This document shows positions 33,337 to 43,831 of a DNA stretch of 64,000 nt, one piece after another. The position numbers were made by a program, and so were the translations under genes. Location: contig CM066164.1 of assembly GCA_033629205.1 (NCBI GenBank), forward strand, positions 24,733,954-24,797,953. Direction: 5' to 3'. Below the pieces are notes generated by a model that was not told where the DNA came from, did not search any database, and worked only from the letters and a program-made list of their open reading frames with translations. Positions within the stretch are counted from its first letter, which is position 1; every line of letters starts with the position of its first letter. This DNA comes from Lithocarpus polystachyus (lineage: Eukaryota; Streptophyta; Magnoliopsida; Fagales; Fagaceae).

Positions 33337-34125
33337 CTCTACGCCAAGAAAATTTGTTGAATGAAGATATCAACTTTGCTCTCTTTTAGAGTTTCTTGAA
33401 AGCTTAGAGGTTCAGGAGCAAATATCTCAAAATTTTCACGTCCATGAGTCCATATATCTTTACGCATTAGTCTTAGTATAAGATTCAGGATTTTCTCGAG
33501 GTAGCACAAATCTAGCTATAGCTTTTGCTCGTTCCGCTGCAACAGATTTTTTTTTTTTCCTTAATAATCAAGAAACTTGATTGAAAACAAGCTGGAAACC
33601 CAGTAACAATGTACAACCAACAAACAAACGAGACTCCTACAAAGGCAAGCAACAGCAACAAATACCAGTCTACCACAAATACAGCAGCTACTACAACCTA
33701 CATATACTAGAGCAGGACTACAACAACAAAGAAAAAATTTATTCCACCCCTAAAACAACTATCTGAAGATTCTCCAATTACGTGAGACATCTAGTCACTA
33801 GGCACTGAGTCTGACCAGTAACTTCTTAAACCCGAACTATCAAGGTTGAGATTTGGAAAATTAAAAATTCCTTGGGGGTCCTTATTCCATACATATTTCA
33901 ATTTGGGCACGCGATCCAAACGCAATTCTTTCAACGGAATGACAGTTACATCATGCATTTCTTTAGCATCTTGCTCCTGCAGTTGAAATACTTCTTGCAG
34001 TGAACCACAATCAGTTATGGTGAGATTCTCTAGGCTCCGAAATCTTGTCAGCATATCAGATTGAAATCTATTTATCTTCCAAATCCTTTCCAAATCACCG
34101 GTTCCATAGTATCAAAAAGAAGAAA
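33337..34125 (-). pseudogene. LRR exon of a CC-NBS-LRR resistance gene, degraded
   Basis: Reading on the minus strand from about 34125: ERIWKINRFQSDMLTRFRSL, NLTITDCGSLQEVF, PLKELRLDRVPKLKYVWNKD. These are leucine-rich repeats of the kind found in tree CC-NBS-LRR (intracellular immune receptor) genes. Reading then continues through VTRCLT-stop-LENLQIV (TAA for CAA), an inserted retroelement tail (33547-33745), AAERAKAIARFVLP and, after a frameshift, FEIFAPEPLSFQETL, ending at a splice donor AGAG/GTAAGA (33337/33336). The same exon end with the same donor occurs at 52032. The NB-ARC part is absent, as is the next exon, so this is a remnant. Upstream sequence on this strand (34126-35345) shows no further exon. 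Confidence 0.78.
33547..33745 (-). mobile_element. Short retroposed insertion with poly-A, LINE-like 3' end
   Basis: About 200 bases interrupt the LRR exon between GGGGTGGAA and GTTGCAGCGGAA. On the minus strand it ends ...CAAGTTTCTTGATTATTAAG followed by A12, which looks like the 3' end of a 5'-truncated LINE. Class assignment is tentative. Confidence 0.4.
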
Positions 34126-34840
34126 GGAAAAAAGAAAAAGATAAAGAATAACCTCTTTGAAGCATGGGAATTTCAAATTTTGCTTTGAAATCAAGTTTTC
34201 AAAACATAATTTTAGTATGCAATATGTTTATACTGAAGTGCTTTTAAAACACAATTTTAGTCCAAAATTTGAAATTTCAATACTTGAAATCATGTTATAA
34301 AACTTAATTTTCAAAGAGAAGCTCTTCTCTCCATTAATTTTACTACAACAATATTTTTAATAATTAATAATAAAATAATATTATTTTTCCAAAACAAGCC
34401 CTTAAGTGGTTTTATAAATTGAGCATTGTGTTAAAAGATCACCAAATATGCAGCCAGGGAGAATAGGCACAGATATTTTTTATAATAAAAATAAAATAAA
34501 AGAAGAACATAGTTAAAAAGCAAGAAGAGAATTAACACGATAAAAAATATGCCGCAGGAATAAAATTATAATCACTGGAAAATGCATGGGAATTAAGGAA
34601 TTTGGATAGTAATAATTTACTAATAAATCTGGTCACAACAATAAATTTGTAATAAAGCATAGCAAAGATAGGATGGACAATAGAAGCACTTACCTCTCTT
34701 TACTCCTCTGATTTAAGTGTGCAAAGTGAATTAACAGTTACTAGAGTTGAATACGAAGAGCCAGATCAAAGTTTGGCAACGAAACGTGAAGGGTAGGGAA
34801 GTAGGCAGAATGTAAAACGTGAAGAAAGGAATCATGGAAG
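34126..34840. other. AT-rich stretch, no gene recognised
   Basis: No exon of the adjacent LRR gene and no known repeat was found here. Confidence 0.3.
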
Positions 34841-34841
34841 A

Positions 34842-35345
34842 GGAAGATGTAAGACAAGTTTTCACTGGAAATTCATGGTGAAAAAGTGGAAACATCCCAT
34901 TAATAAATTACTCAATAGAGAGAGAGAGAGAGAGCACAAGCTACCAATCAAGATAAGAAGGCACAAAAAATAATGACTCATGGAAGACGAAGAACAAGTC
35001 AAAACTGGAAATTCATGGAGCTTTAGGTGGAAAGTGGAAACAACCCATCAATAAAAAGCACAAGTAACCAATCAGAATAAAAAAGGCACCGACAAAAAAG
35101 AAATTATGTGACCAAACCGGATCTCACCACAGTGAAATTGAAAATCCAAATAAAAAATAATAATAATATGAGTTTTGCGTTTTGACCCAAAAACCACAGA
35201 TACGACCCAACCACCCAATATGAGCCATCATTGATCACATTCATACCGGTTGCATTGGCAAGTGAAAACAGAAAATTCCCGGCAACTTCTTGATGAGTTC
35301 AGGCTCCTCTGTAAACTATCCGGCAATGTTTACTCGTAAGTTAAT
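34842..35345. repeat. Direct duplications flanking the copia insertion
   Basis: Two tandem units of about 135 bp (34842-34975, 34976-35095) share CATGGAAGA, CTGGAAATTCATGG, GTGGAAACA and ACCAATCA. A GA microsatellite lies at 34917-34934. The following block (35095-35345) matches 38625-38870 in direct orientation (GGATCT, ATGAGCCATCA, GGCAACTTCTT, TGTTTAC), so the copia element sits between two diverged copies. Confidence 0.6.
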
Positions 35346-35583
35346 ACTCAACTATAAATATCAAGTGATTGTTTGATAATTGCTTATTTTTGGTATCTTG
35401 TTTATTTTCATTTATATGGTATTTATCAAAAGTTAATTTATTTTATGAAAACTAGCTAAAAATTAGATTATTTATAGTAATGAAATAAAAATAAAATTGA
35501 GATAAAAAGTAAAACTTTTAAGCAAATAAGCAATTGGCAAAGGCACACCAGCTCAAATATTATAATATATTTATAAATAAATA

Positions 35584-35756
35584 TGTTAACGTGTATAGTA
35601 TTGTGGGCTTTAGGCCCAACTAGTTTACTTGTACAGCACACGTCTTGTACTACACTCCTACTTGTACTACACTCATATGCCTCCTATATAAAGGCATACT
35701 CATGTATATTCTTTCAATTGAGAAATACAGTATTATTGCATTCAGTATTTCTAACA
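35584..35756 (+). repeat. 5' LTR of the copia element
   Basis: 173 bp with TATATAAA at 35685-35692 as the likely promoter element. Confidence 0.85.
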
Positions 35757-37057
35757 TGGTATCAGAGCAATCTGTAGCTGCTCCTAATCCTCCTATAGTT
35801 GCTCCTGATTCTCATGTAGACTTCTCTATCCAACCACCAGATATCATTGATCCCTTTCCTAGTTCACCCTTTAATGAACACGTGGAAGATGAACAGGTTG
35901 AAGACAAGCAACTCAACCCCAACCTTGAGCTTGGGTCCCCTGCTCCTGCTCCGCCTGAGGATCTTGCACAAGACATTCCACCTCGTCACTCAACTCGGGT
36001 AAGATCCATTCCTGCACACTTACTTGACTATCATTGTTACACTGCCCTTGCTACACTGCACAAGCCTCACACCTATCGTGAGGCTTCCACTGACCCTTTA
36101 TGGCAGATTGCAATGAAAGAGAAACTTGATGCATTATCTAAAAACCATACTTAGGATTTGGTGACTCTCCCCCCTGGGAAATCTGTGGTTGGTTGTAAGT
36201 GGATCTACAAGATTAAGACTCGCTCTGATGGGTCCATTGAACGCTACAAAGCTCATCTTGTTGCTAAAGGCTTTACACAGGAGTATGGGATTGATTATGA
36301 AGAGACCTTTGCTCCGGTTGCACGTATCTCATCTGTTCGTGCCCTCTTAGCTGTTGCTGCTACCAGTTAATGGGAATATACTCATGTATATTCTTTCAAT
36401 TGAGAAATACAGTATTATTGCATTCAGTATTTCTAACATGGTATCAGAGCAATTTGTAGCTGCTCCTAATCCTCCTATAGTTGCTCCTGATTCTCATGTA
36501 GACTTCTCTGTCCAACCACCAGATATCATTGATCCCTTTTCTAGTTCACCCTTTAATAAATAGGTGGAAGATGAACAGGTTGAAGACAAGCAACTCAACC
36601 CCAACCTTGAGCTTGGGTCCCCTGCTCCTGCTCCGCCTGAAGATCTTGCACAAAACATTCCACCTCGTCACTCAACTCGGGTAAGATCCATTCCTGCACA
36701 CTTACTTGACTATCATTGTTACACTGCCCTTGCTACACTGCACAAGCCTCACACCTATCGTGAGGCTTCCACTGACCCTTTATGGCAGATTGCAATGAAA
36801 GAGAAACTTGATGCATTATCTAAAAACCATACTTGGGATTTGGTGACTCTCCCCCCTGGGAAATTTGTGGTTGGTTGTAAGTGGATCTACAAGATTAAGA
36901 CTCGCTCTAATGGGTCCATTGAACGCTACAAAGCTCATCTTGTTGCAAAAGGCTTTACACAGGAGTATGGGATTGATTATGAAGAGACCTTTGCTTTGGT
37001 TGCACGTATCTCATCTGTTCGTGCCCTCTTAGCTGTTGCTGCTGCCAGTTAATGGAA
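35757..37057 (+). pseudogene. Duplicated 5' part of the copia pol remnant
   Basis: Two copies with a 682-bp period, each running from the LTR end through the primer site into the linker before RT (PPRHSTRVRSIPAHLLDYHC) and the RT N-terminus (CKWIYKIKTRSDGSIERYKA, FTQEYGIDYEETFAPVA). Copy 1 has TAG for Trp at about 36153 where copy 2 keeps TGG; copy 2 has its own stop at about 36563. Both end at the same TAA before TGG (SLLAVAAxS-stop-W), so that stop predates the duplication. Nothing here could yield a functional protein. Confidence 0.85.
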
Positions 37058-38270
37058 CCTTTTCCAGATGGATGTTAAAAATGCATTCCTTAATGGGGAT
37101 TTAAGTGAAGAAGTTTATATGCAGCCTCCTCCTGGTCTCTCTGTTGAATCAAACAAGGTTTGTCATCTTCGACGTGCACTTTATGCCCCTAAACAAGCTC
37201 CACGAGCTTGGTTTGCCAAATTCAGCTCTACCATCTCTCGTTTGGGTTACATGGCCAGTCATTATGATTCTGCCTTATTTCTTCGTCGCACTGACAAAGG
37301 CACCATTTTACTTCTCCTGTATGTGGATGATATGATCATAACTGGTGATGACCTCAGTGGCATTCAAGAACTCAAGGATTTTCTTAGTCAGCTATTTGAG
37401 ATGAAAGATTTTAGACATCTCAGCTACTTCTTGGGTCTTGAAATCACTTATTCTACAGATGGACTTTATATTACTCAAGCCAAGTATGCCTCTGAACTCT
37501 TGTCTCAAGCTGGACTCACTGATAGCAAGACTGTTGACACTCCAGTTGAGCTTAATGCGCATCTGACTCCCTCAAGAGGGAAACCATTGTCTAATCCCTC
37601 TCTTTACAGACGCTTGGTTGGCAGCCTAGTTTATCTCACTGTCACTCGTCCAGACATCTCCTATGCTGTTCACCAGGTGAGCTAGTATCTGTCTGCTCCT
37701 TGATCGACTCACTATGCTGTTGTTCTGCGCATTCTTCGATACTTAAAGGGCACTCTCTTCCATGGTCTTTTCTACTTTGCTCAGTCTCCTCTTATTCTCC
37801 GTGCATTTTCTGATGCTGATTGGGCAGGAGATTCCACTGATCGCAGGTCCACCACTGGTTATTACTTTCTTCTTGGTTCTTCTTTGATTTCTTGGCAAAG
37901 TAAGAAACAAACTCATGTGGCCCGCTTCAGTACTGAAGCAGAATATCGTGCCCTTGCTGATACCACATCTGAGCTCCTTTGGCTATGATGGCTTCTTAAG
38001 GACTTAGGTGTGTCCACATCCTCTGCTACTCTTCTTTATTGTGACAACCAGAGTGCTATTCATATTGCTCACAATGATGTCTTCCATGAACGGACTAAAC
38101 ACATCGAGATTGATTGTCATTTTATCCGTTTTCATCTTGTCTATGGTGCTTTCCAGCTCTTCTCCGTCTCCTCCAAAGATCAACTTGCAGATATCTTCAC
38201 CAAGTCACATCCTAAAGGATGCCTTCGAGATTTAGTTGACAACCTCAAGCTGGTCTCACATCCACCTTGA
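37058..38270 (+). pseudogene. Copia reverse transcriptase and RNase H, broken
   Basis: It continues the RVT_2-type RT: LFQMDVKNAFLNGDL, APKQAPRAWFAKF, catalytic YVDD in LLYVDDMIITGDD (about 37320), YFLGLEI, PDISYAVHQVS. RNase H follows with AFSDADWAGD, STTGYYFLLGSSLISWQSKK, STEAEYRALA, DNQSAIHIAHN and KHIEIDCHFIR. Stops at about 37685 and 37702 (CAG to TAG, CGA to TGA) and 37988 (CGA to TGA) break it. The last stop, before the polypurine tract, lies in the usual place for the end of copia pol. Confidence 0.88.
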
Positions 38271-38283
38271 GTTTGAGGGGGGC

Positions 38284-38456
38284 TGTTAACGTGTATAGTG
38301 TTGTGGGCTTTAGGCCCAACTAGTTTACTTGTATAGCACACGTCTTGTACTACACTCCTACTTGTACTACACTCATATGCTTCCTATATAAAGACATACT
38401 CATGTATATTCTTTCAATTGAGAAATACAATATTATTGCATTCAGTATTTCTAACA
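38284..38456 (+). repeat. 3' LTR of the copia element
   Basis: 173 bp; five transitions separate it from the 5' LTR, so this insertion is clearly older than the gag-only element. Confidence 0.85.
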
Positions 38457-38937
38457 AAAAAAAAATTAAAGGTATATAATATTTACACGTATTTTTTCAC
38501 ACTTTTTCACTCACACATATTTTCAAAAAATACAAACAACATTACTAGAAATCTTTTACCAAACATGCCCTAAATTTTTAACAATATAATGTTAGCAACC
38601 AGTCATGATAAAGAAGAAGAAGTGAGAAATGATGTGTCCAAGCGGATCTGACCACAATGAAAATACAGGACAAAAAAGAAGAAGGAAATAATATGACTTT
38701 TGACCTAAAAGCTAAAAACCAAGGACTCACCACTCAAGAAAATATGAGCCATCACAGTCACGGCAGTTTCGTTAATCCGTGAAAATAGAAATTCTTGGCA
38801 ACTTCTTAGGAGTTGAGGCTAGGCTGTAATTTAAGTGGTAAACATGTTTACGAGTAAATTTATACTCAAATGAGAGATGAATCAAGTTCATAGTTGGTTC
38901 TTCTCCAAAAAAAAAAAAAAAAAAAGTTCATAGTTTC
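38457..38937. other. Flank of the copia element, no gene
   Basis: It contains the second copy of the block described at 35095-35345 (here about 38625-38870) and an A18 run near 38907. No coding frame seen. Confidence 0.4.
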
Positions 38938-39191
38938 TTATCCTTATAATGCACAATAAATTAAAGTTTAGATATGAAATTTGATAATTATATTAATTAT
39001 AAATTACATTTAGATATTTATTATGAATGTGTTTGTATATCAAATTAAATATTTTATTATTTAAATAAAATATATATATATGTACCAAAGTTCTAATGAA
39101 AGTTTAAGTACAAAATAAATTTTAAAATTTATATATATATATATATTATAAATGTGAAATTGTGAGATTTCAAAAGCTTTATTGATATTAT
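38938..39191. repeat. AT-rich dispersed repeat, inverted partner of 10975-11200
   Basis: Blocks such as AGATATTTATTATGAATGTG, ATTTTATTATTTAAATAAAA and TGTACCAAAGTTCTAATGAAAG match the repeat at 11041-11165 in reverse complement. A solo LTR cuts it at 39191; AT-rich sequence of the same style resumes at 40007 and runs to about 40300. Confidence 0.6.
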
Positions 39192-40006
39192 TGTGAATTT
39201 GTTTAGACCCCTTAAAACCAATCAGATTAACCTAGATATTTAGCCAAGTGATTAACTTAGATAAATTAAGCAATACTAGGTTAATGCAAATAAATCATAT
39301 CATGCAAAGTGCGGAAAATAAAGAACACACGATATGATAACCCAGGAAACCAAACTGGTAAAAACCTGGGGAGGATTTAACCTAACTATCCTAAAGGTAA
39401 AACCAAATTCACTATGAAAGAATTGAAGTTTACACAATAGCGACTTAGACCACTAACATCCTATTGCTACCTTGAGTAGGAAACTTACTACCACGACCTC
39501 GTGATAGCTCCAAGTCCACGGACTACTTCTTTCCTTAAATTCTCAGCAAAGCACAAGCACACCTGCTTGTATATCTTGAAGTTCTTGATTCTGCAACTGA
39601 ACGATCACCAAGCTCTTGACATCAATCTTGAGTTTGGAAACCCTAAGTGTATGTGAAGGTAAACACCTCTAGATCTCACAATAAGATTCTCAAACACAGC
39701 ATTCAGAACTCTAAAAACGTGGCTAGGGTTTTCCCTTTTATACTTAGGGCAAAACATAAAACCCTACACATCAAATGGGCTTGGGCTGAGTTGGAAAATT
39801 CTGTAGAAAAACAATCTGCATGATTTTCGATCGATCAAGCCAGGCAGATATGCATAGTGACTTCTGTAATAACTCGATTCCAACTTTACATAAAAACTTA
39901 ATACTTTGAGCAAGTCTAAACAAGACTAAAAACATTTTGATCATGGTTTGCCAACATTACAAAATGAAGTTCTAATACATTAGTTCCAATTTCTTAGAAC
40001 CTAACA
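39192..40006 (-). mobile_element. Solo LTR, 815 bp, TSD ATTAT
   Basis: On the minus strand it begins TGTTAGGTTCTAAGAAATTGG and ends CAAATTCACA. ATTAT occurs at 39187-39191 and 40007-40011. A TATAAAA on the minus strand (39736-39742) is followed by AGGGAAAACCCTAGCC. No internal sequence remains, so it arose by LTR-LTR recombination. Confidence 0.85.
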
Positions 40007-40557
40007 ATTATAAAGTCAATCAAAAGTCAAACATCTTCAATATTAAATAAATTATAGATTTATAAAGAAAAATGAAGATTTAAATATTATATATATATAT
40101 ATATGCATATATAAAAATATATTAAATAAATTAAATATGTAATTATGTAAGTTTTTAAATAAATTTCCAAGATGGGCAAAGTAACTTGTGAGCAAGTCGG
40201 AGCTTATTCTATGGTAAAATGAACCAAACAAGAACTTGTAATCTAGTTTTTTGATGAACTCAAACATGACTTTCATTTGAAATAAAACTAAATGGACGAT
40301 TCTAAATTTTTAGTAGTCAACTCATTTACAACTTGATTACAATAGACTTTTGACTTACTGGACGACACATGAAAACCATCTTTATTTGATATTCAATTGA
40401 CATTGCCTAGACGTTAGTTTAAAACCTATTTCTCTTCTTATTCCTTTTCAAATCACCATGTGTTGAGTTTCTCAAAAAAAAAAAAAAAAAAAAAACCATG
40501 TGGTGAGGTGCTTGATTAAGGGTGGACTTGGCGGTGCTGTCAAATTTTTTTTTAAAA
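40007..40557. other. AT-rich stretch, no gene recognised
   Basis: It continues the AT-rich repeat and then has A-runs near 40475 and 40545. No coding frame supported. Confidence 0.3.
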
Positions 40558-40856
40558 AAAAAAACCTATAGCTGCATTTTTAAAACGCGGCTATAGCTTT
40601 GACCTATAGCCGCGTTCGAAAAATGCGGCTAAAGTATGTCCTATAGCCATGTTTATAAAAACGTGGCCATTGGGCTGGTCCTATAGCCGCGTTTGAAAAA
40701 ATGCAGCCATAGACCCCTCAGGCTTATAGTCACGGGTTTTAAGCCACGGTTGAAAATGCGGCTTAAAAAAACGTGGCTATAGACCAAATCGGGCTGTAGC
40801 CACGTTTTTCTAAGCTATAGTTAAAACGCGGCTATTGAACCTTTTTTTTTGTAGTG
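40558..40856 (-). mobile_element. CACTA-like terminal fragment with subterminal palindromes
   Basis: The right end reads CACTACAAAAAAAAA on the minus strand (terminus 40856). Inside, CTATAGCCGCGTTT and its complement AAACGCGGCTATAG alternate about eight times. CACTAC termini with dense subterminal repeats are typical of CACTA (En/Spm) elements. The other end was not found. Confidence 0.55.
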
Positions 40857-41156
40857 CCACTTTCTCTTCTTTTCCTTCGCTGAAACATGGCATCAGTTGC
40901 AAATAACATTTAGTTTTGTTAAGGTGTACGACACCTTTTAAAGTCCAGCTCACACGTGAAAAACAGTTAATATATGATCATACACTTTTCTACAACTTCA
41001 TGACCTAAGTGACACTAATTGGTGAGCCCTTACATTTACATTGATCCACCAAATTTTCTCCACTATTCATAATCGCATATGTTATAAATTACCATTGTGA
41101 CAAAAGTATGTAAATGAATTAGTTACTATGATTGATAGATAAGCAGTGACTCTTAG

Positions 41157-41362
41157 TGTGTGTTTGGAATGCACGGAAAATGTGTGTTCCTGCGTTTTGC
41201 TGAAAAATAGTGGGCCCATGCACTGTTTACGGGATCCGCAAATACTTTTTTTAGCAAAAAAAAAATTTTAACTGGGTCTTATGGCACTATTCACACATTT
41301 AAAAATTATTTTGCTACAGTATTTTGAGTTTTCAGTAATAAGCGGTGTCCAAACAGACCCTT
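41157..41362. mobile_element. MITE-like element, about 205 bp
   Basis: GTGTGTGTTTGGAATGCAC at the left and GTGTCCAAACAGACCC at the right form imperfect inverted ends. The interior has no coding capacity. The target duplication is unclear. Confidence 0.4.
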
Positions 41363-41428
41363 ATTTGTTGATGAAATAACACTTGTATACATATGATCGA
41401 TGACAAAGCACAAAATTTCCATAATCTA

Positions 41429-41461
<33 letters not shown>

Positions 41462-41539
41462 TGTATTAGATTATATCTATAATAACAAAGAAAAATAATA
41501 TAAGTTTATACGTATGATGTGTTAATTTTTATATTACTT

Positions 41540-41810
41540 AATGAGTACTAAAAAAATGATTTCTTACATATTATGTAATAAGGGCATAAGAATAAATTTA
41601 TATAAACTATATTTTCTATCTTCCAACTTTTCTCCTCAACCAAACAAAACAATTTTTCATCCCTCCCACTTTTTCTCTCCTCCAACCAAACACACACAAG
41701 GAAAAATTAAAATTTTCTATCATTCCTCTTTTCCATCCTCCCACCAATTTTTATTCTCTTACTTTTTCACTCCTCCAACCAAATTAATCCTAACTAAAAT
41801 ATGGAAAATT
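41540..41810. mobile_element. MITE-like element, inverted relative of 54415-54600
   Basis: TTTCTTACATATTATGTAAT, AAGGGCATAA and ATTTATATAAACTA match the complement of 54510-54590. The rest is C/T-rich with CTCCAACCAAA motifs. Its open frame is a composition effect. Confidence 0.45.
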
Positions 41811-41817
41811 GGAAACT

Positions 41818-42118
41818 TGTTGGAATCATCACTATTCACGACCAAGTATATGCCAATTAAATAAAAGAAAGCCAAGCAATAGAGAGAAATAAAATAAATC
41901 ATGCAAGCACCAAGCAAAAAAACATAATAAAACACACAAAATTTACATGGAAAACCTTAGCGTTGTGCCAAAAATCACAAGACAAATCCGTCCAATCTAA
42001 TACAATAAAATAGAAATTGCAATACTCAAGGATTACAAGTTGAATACACAAGTCTCACAATTGAATTGATATCAAAATTCCATGTAAATCCAAGGAAATA
42101 TATATAAATGGTGTTCTA
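41818..42118. other. Unresolved repeat-like stretch
   Basis: It begins TGTTGGAATCATC, an LTR-like start, and contains TTTACATGGAAAACCTTAGC as seen near plant copia LTR ends. No matching end or target duplication was found. Confidence 0.25.
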
Positions 42119-42610
42119 TGTGTGAGAACTCAGGACTAGTCTAACTAATCAATTCTTTTCAACCAAGAAAAAAAAAAAAAAAGCTCGCTCTTTCCACTTA
42201 CTCATACAGCTTCAAAATAACACACAGTTATGAGTTATCCCCATCACCACAAAAGTTTGCAGGTGCTAAATAATAGATGATCCTAGTGGTAGTACTAACA
42301 ATTAGGGGCCCGAACCAATAAGAACTGAGAAGGGATTGCAACAACCTAACCTCTAACTGAGAAGGGATAGCAACAATGGTCCCTGTGGATACATAGTGAA
42401 TGCATAGGATTACATTAAAAAACAGATCCTAATTATTCATTGGGAAAGATAATGAATGAATATGGGACCAGTGCATTTCTTTTCAGAGGTCTTGGGCTAG
42501 CCCCACAACGGGAATGGATATGCATCAACCAAAATTTTTTTTTCCTTTCCTTTTTAATTAATTTCTAATTTTTAGTTGATCTTATATGAAACTAGAAATA
42601 TAGAAGACAA

Positions 42611-42756
42611 CCACCGCACACCCTTGATGCGATGGTCACTCCACAAGTATAAGTGCTTGTGGTATGTGGGGGGTAAGGGCCGGGATTCAAGTCTTTAAGA
42701 GGGAGCTTTACACACATACACTTAGTTTAAGCTAGAGTAGAATTCTATCTTATATC

Positions 42757-42787
<31 letters not shown>

Positions 42788-42788
42788 T
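42611..42788 (+). mobile_element. tRNA-derived SINE (Au-like), TSD AAGACAA
   Basis: It starts CCACCGCACACCCTTGATGC. TGATGCGATGG fits an A box and GGATTCAAGTC a B box. It ends with a poly-A and AT tail. AAGACAA flanks it (42604-42610, 42789-42795). Array units elsewhere read GAAGACAAAATAAAATAGAG at this spot, proving the empty site. Assignment to the Au family is from memory of its look, not from a search. Confidence 0.75.
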
Positions 42789-43831
42789 AAGACAAAATAA
42801 AATAGAGATTCCTTGTTATAAAACACAACTAATTGATAATAATATGGTCACTCAGGTTGGAGTGGAATAGTCAAATTTCATAATGCAAACGGGAAGTAAA
42901 CTGTTGAGAGAAAAATCAACTCTCACTAGCCCATACAGCTTCAAACAAACTCAAAGCTAAGCCCAATTCAAAGGCACAAACCCATCAATTTAGGACTGAA
43001 TAAGCCAGCCCATATCCAACAAATCAAAAATAAGCAACCAAAGCCCAACGCAATCTTAAATAAGATTAAAAATACATCAACCCATGTCACTCTGAAATTA
43101 ACTCACCGACTCAAACCACACAAGCCCAGCCCCAAATTAGTAATAACATATATGATATACCAGGACAGTTCTTCCCTACTAAGCTCAAATTTGGGGGTAG
43201 GGTGTTGAATGTGACCCAAGACATATGACAAAATCAGATTAAAAACAAAGGCAATTTTTTTATAGACTAATAAAAATTTTGGGAACATATGTTTTGTGCG
43301 GGGAATAATGTGTATTGGTTTCTTTCTCTGTTTTTTGCTGGGTCAGAATTATATGTATCTTATTGATATAATGTTGAAATTAATTCTCTGGTTCACTCCT
43401 CTTTTCTGTACTGCTTACTCAAAAACATATTTTAACTATGAGCTGAATGTTGCATGTTTCTTTGTTCTTCACCAAATTGCCCTAATTTGATCAAGAATAG
43501 AGATGATACAGAGAAGATTTATGCTTTCTTATTTTGTCAGTTTATCTAATTTACTTATTTCATTATGGTATTTTCTATGTGCAACACATTAGTAAATATA
43601 GTTTCCCTTTACTGATTAAATTGATAATAAAAAATTTTTTTAAAAAAATTCTAAGCTTTTATTTATTTTTACCTCACTCCTAATAGAGATAATATAGTTA
43701 AGAATTTTCTACCTAATTTATGTTTCTTGCCCATTCTATGGTTGTAGATTTACAAATAAAATTAGTCCCACCTCTTGAGACCACATGCTATTTTTTTTTT
43801 CTTAATCAAAATGATGAAATCTGTGCTCTAG

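Larger units (their letters stand above)
35584..38456 (+). mobile_element. Internally deleted and duplicated Ty1/copia element
   Basis: LTRs of 173 bp (35584-35756 and 38284-38456) begin TGTTAACG and end TCTAACA. They differ at five positions, all transitions. The primer site TGGTATCAGAGC (35757-35768) matches initiator Met tRNA, the usual copia primer. A polypurine tract GAGTTTGAGGGGGGC precedes the 3' LTR. Gag, protease and integrase are missing: the primer site is followed directly by the stretch that normally lies between integrase and RT. The segment 35696-36377 is repeated at 36378-37057. Flanks are AAATA and AAAAA, an imperfect duplication in A-rich DNA. Confidence 0.88.
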
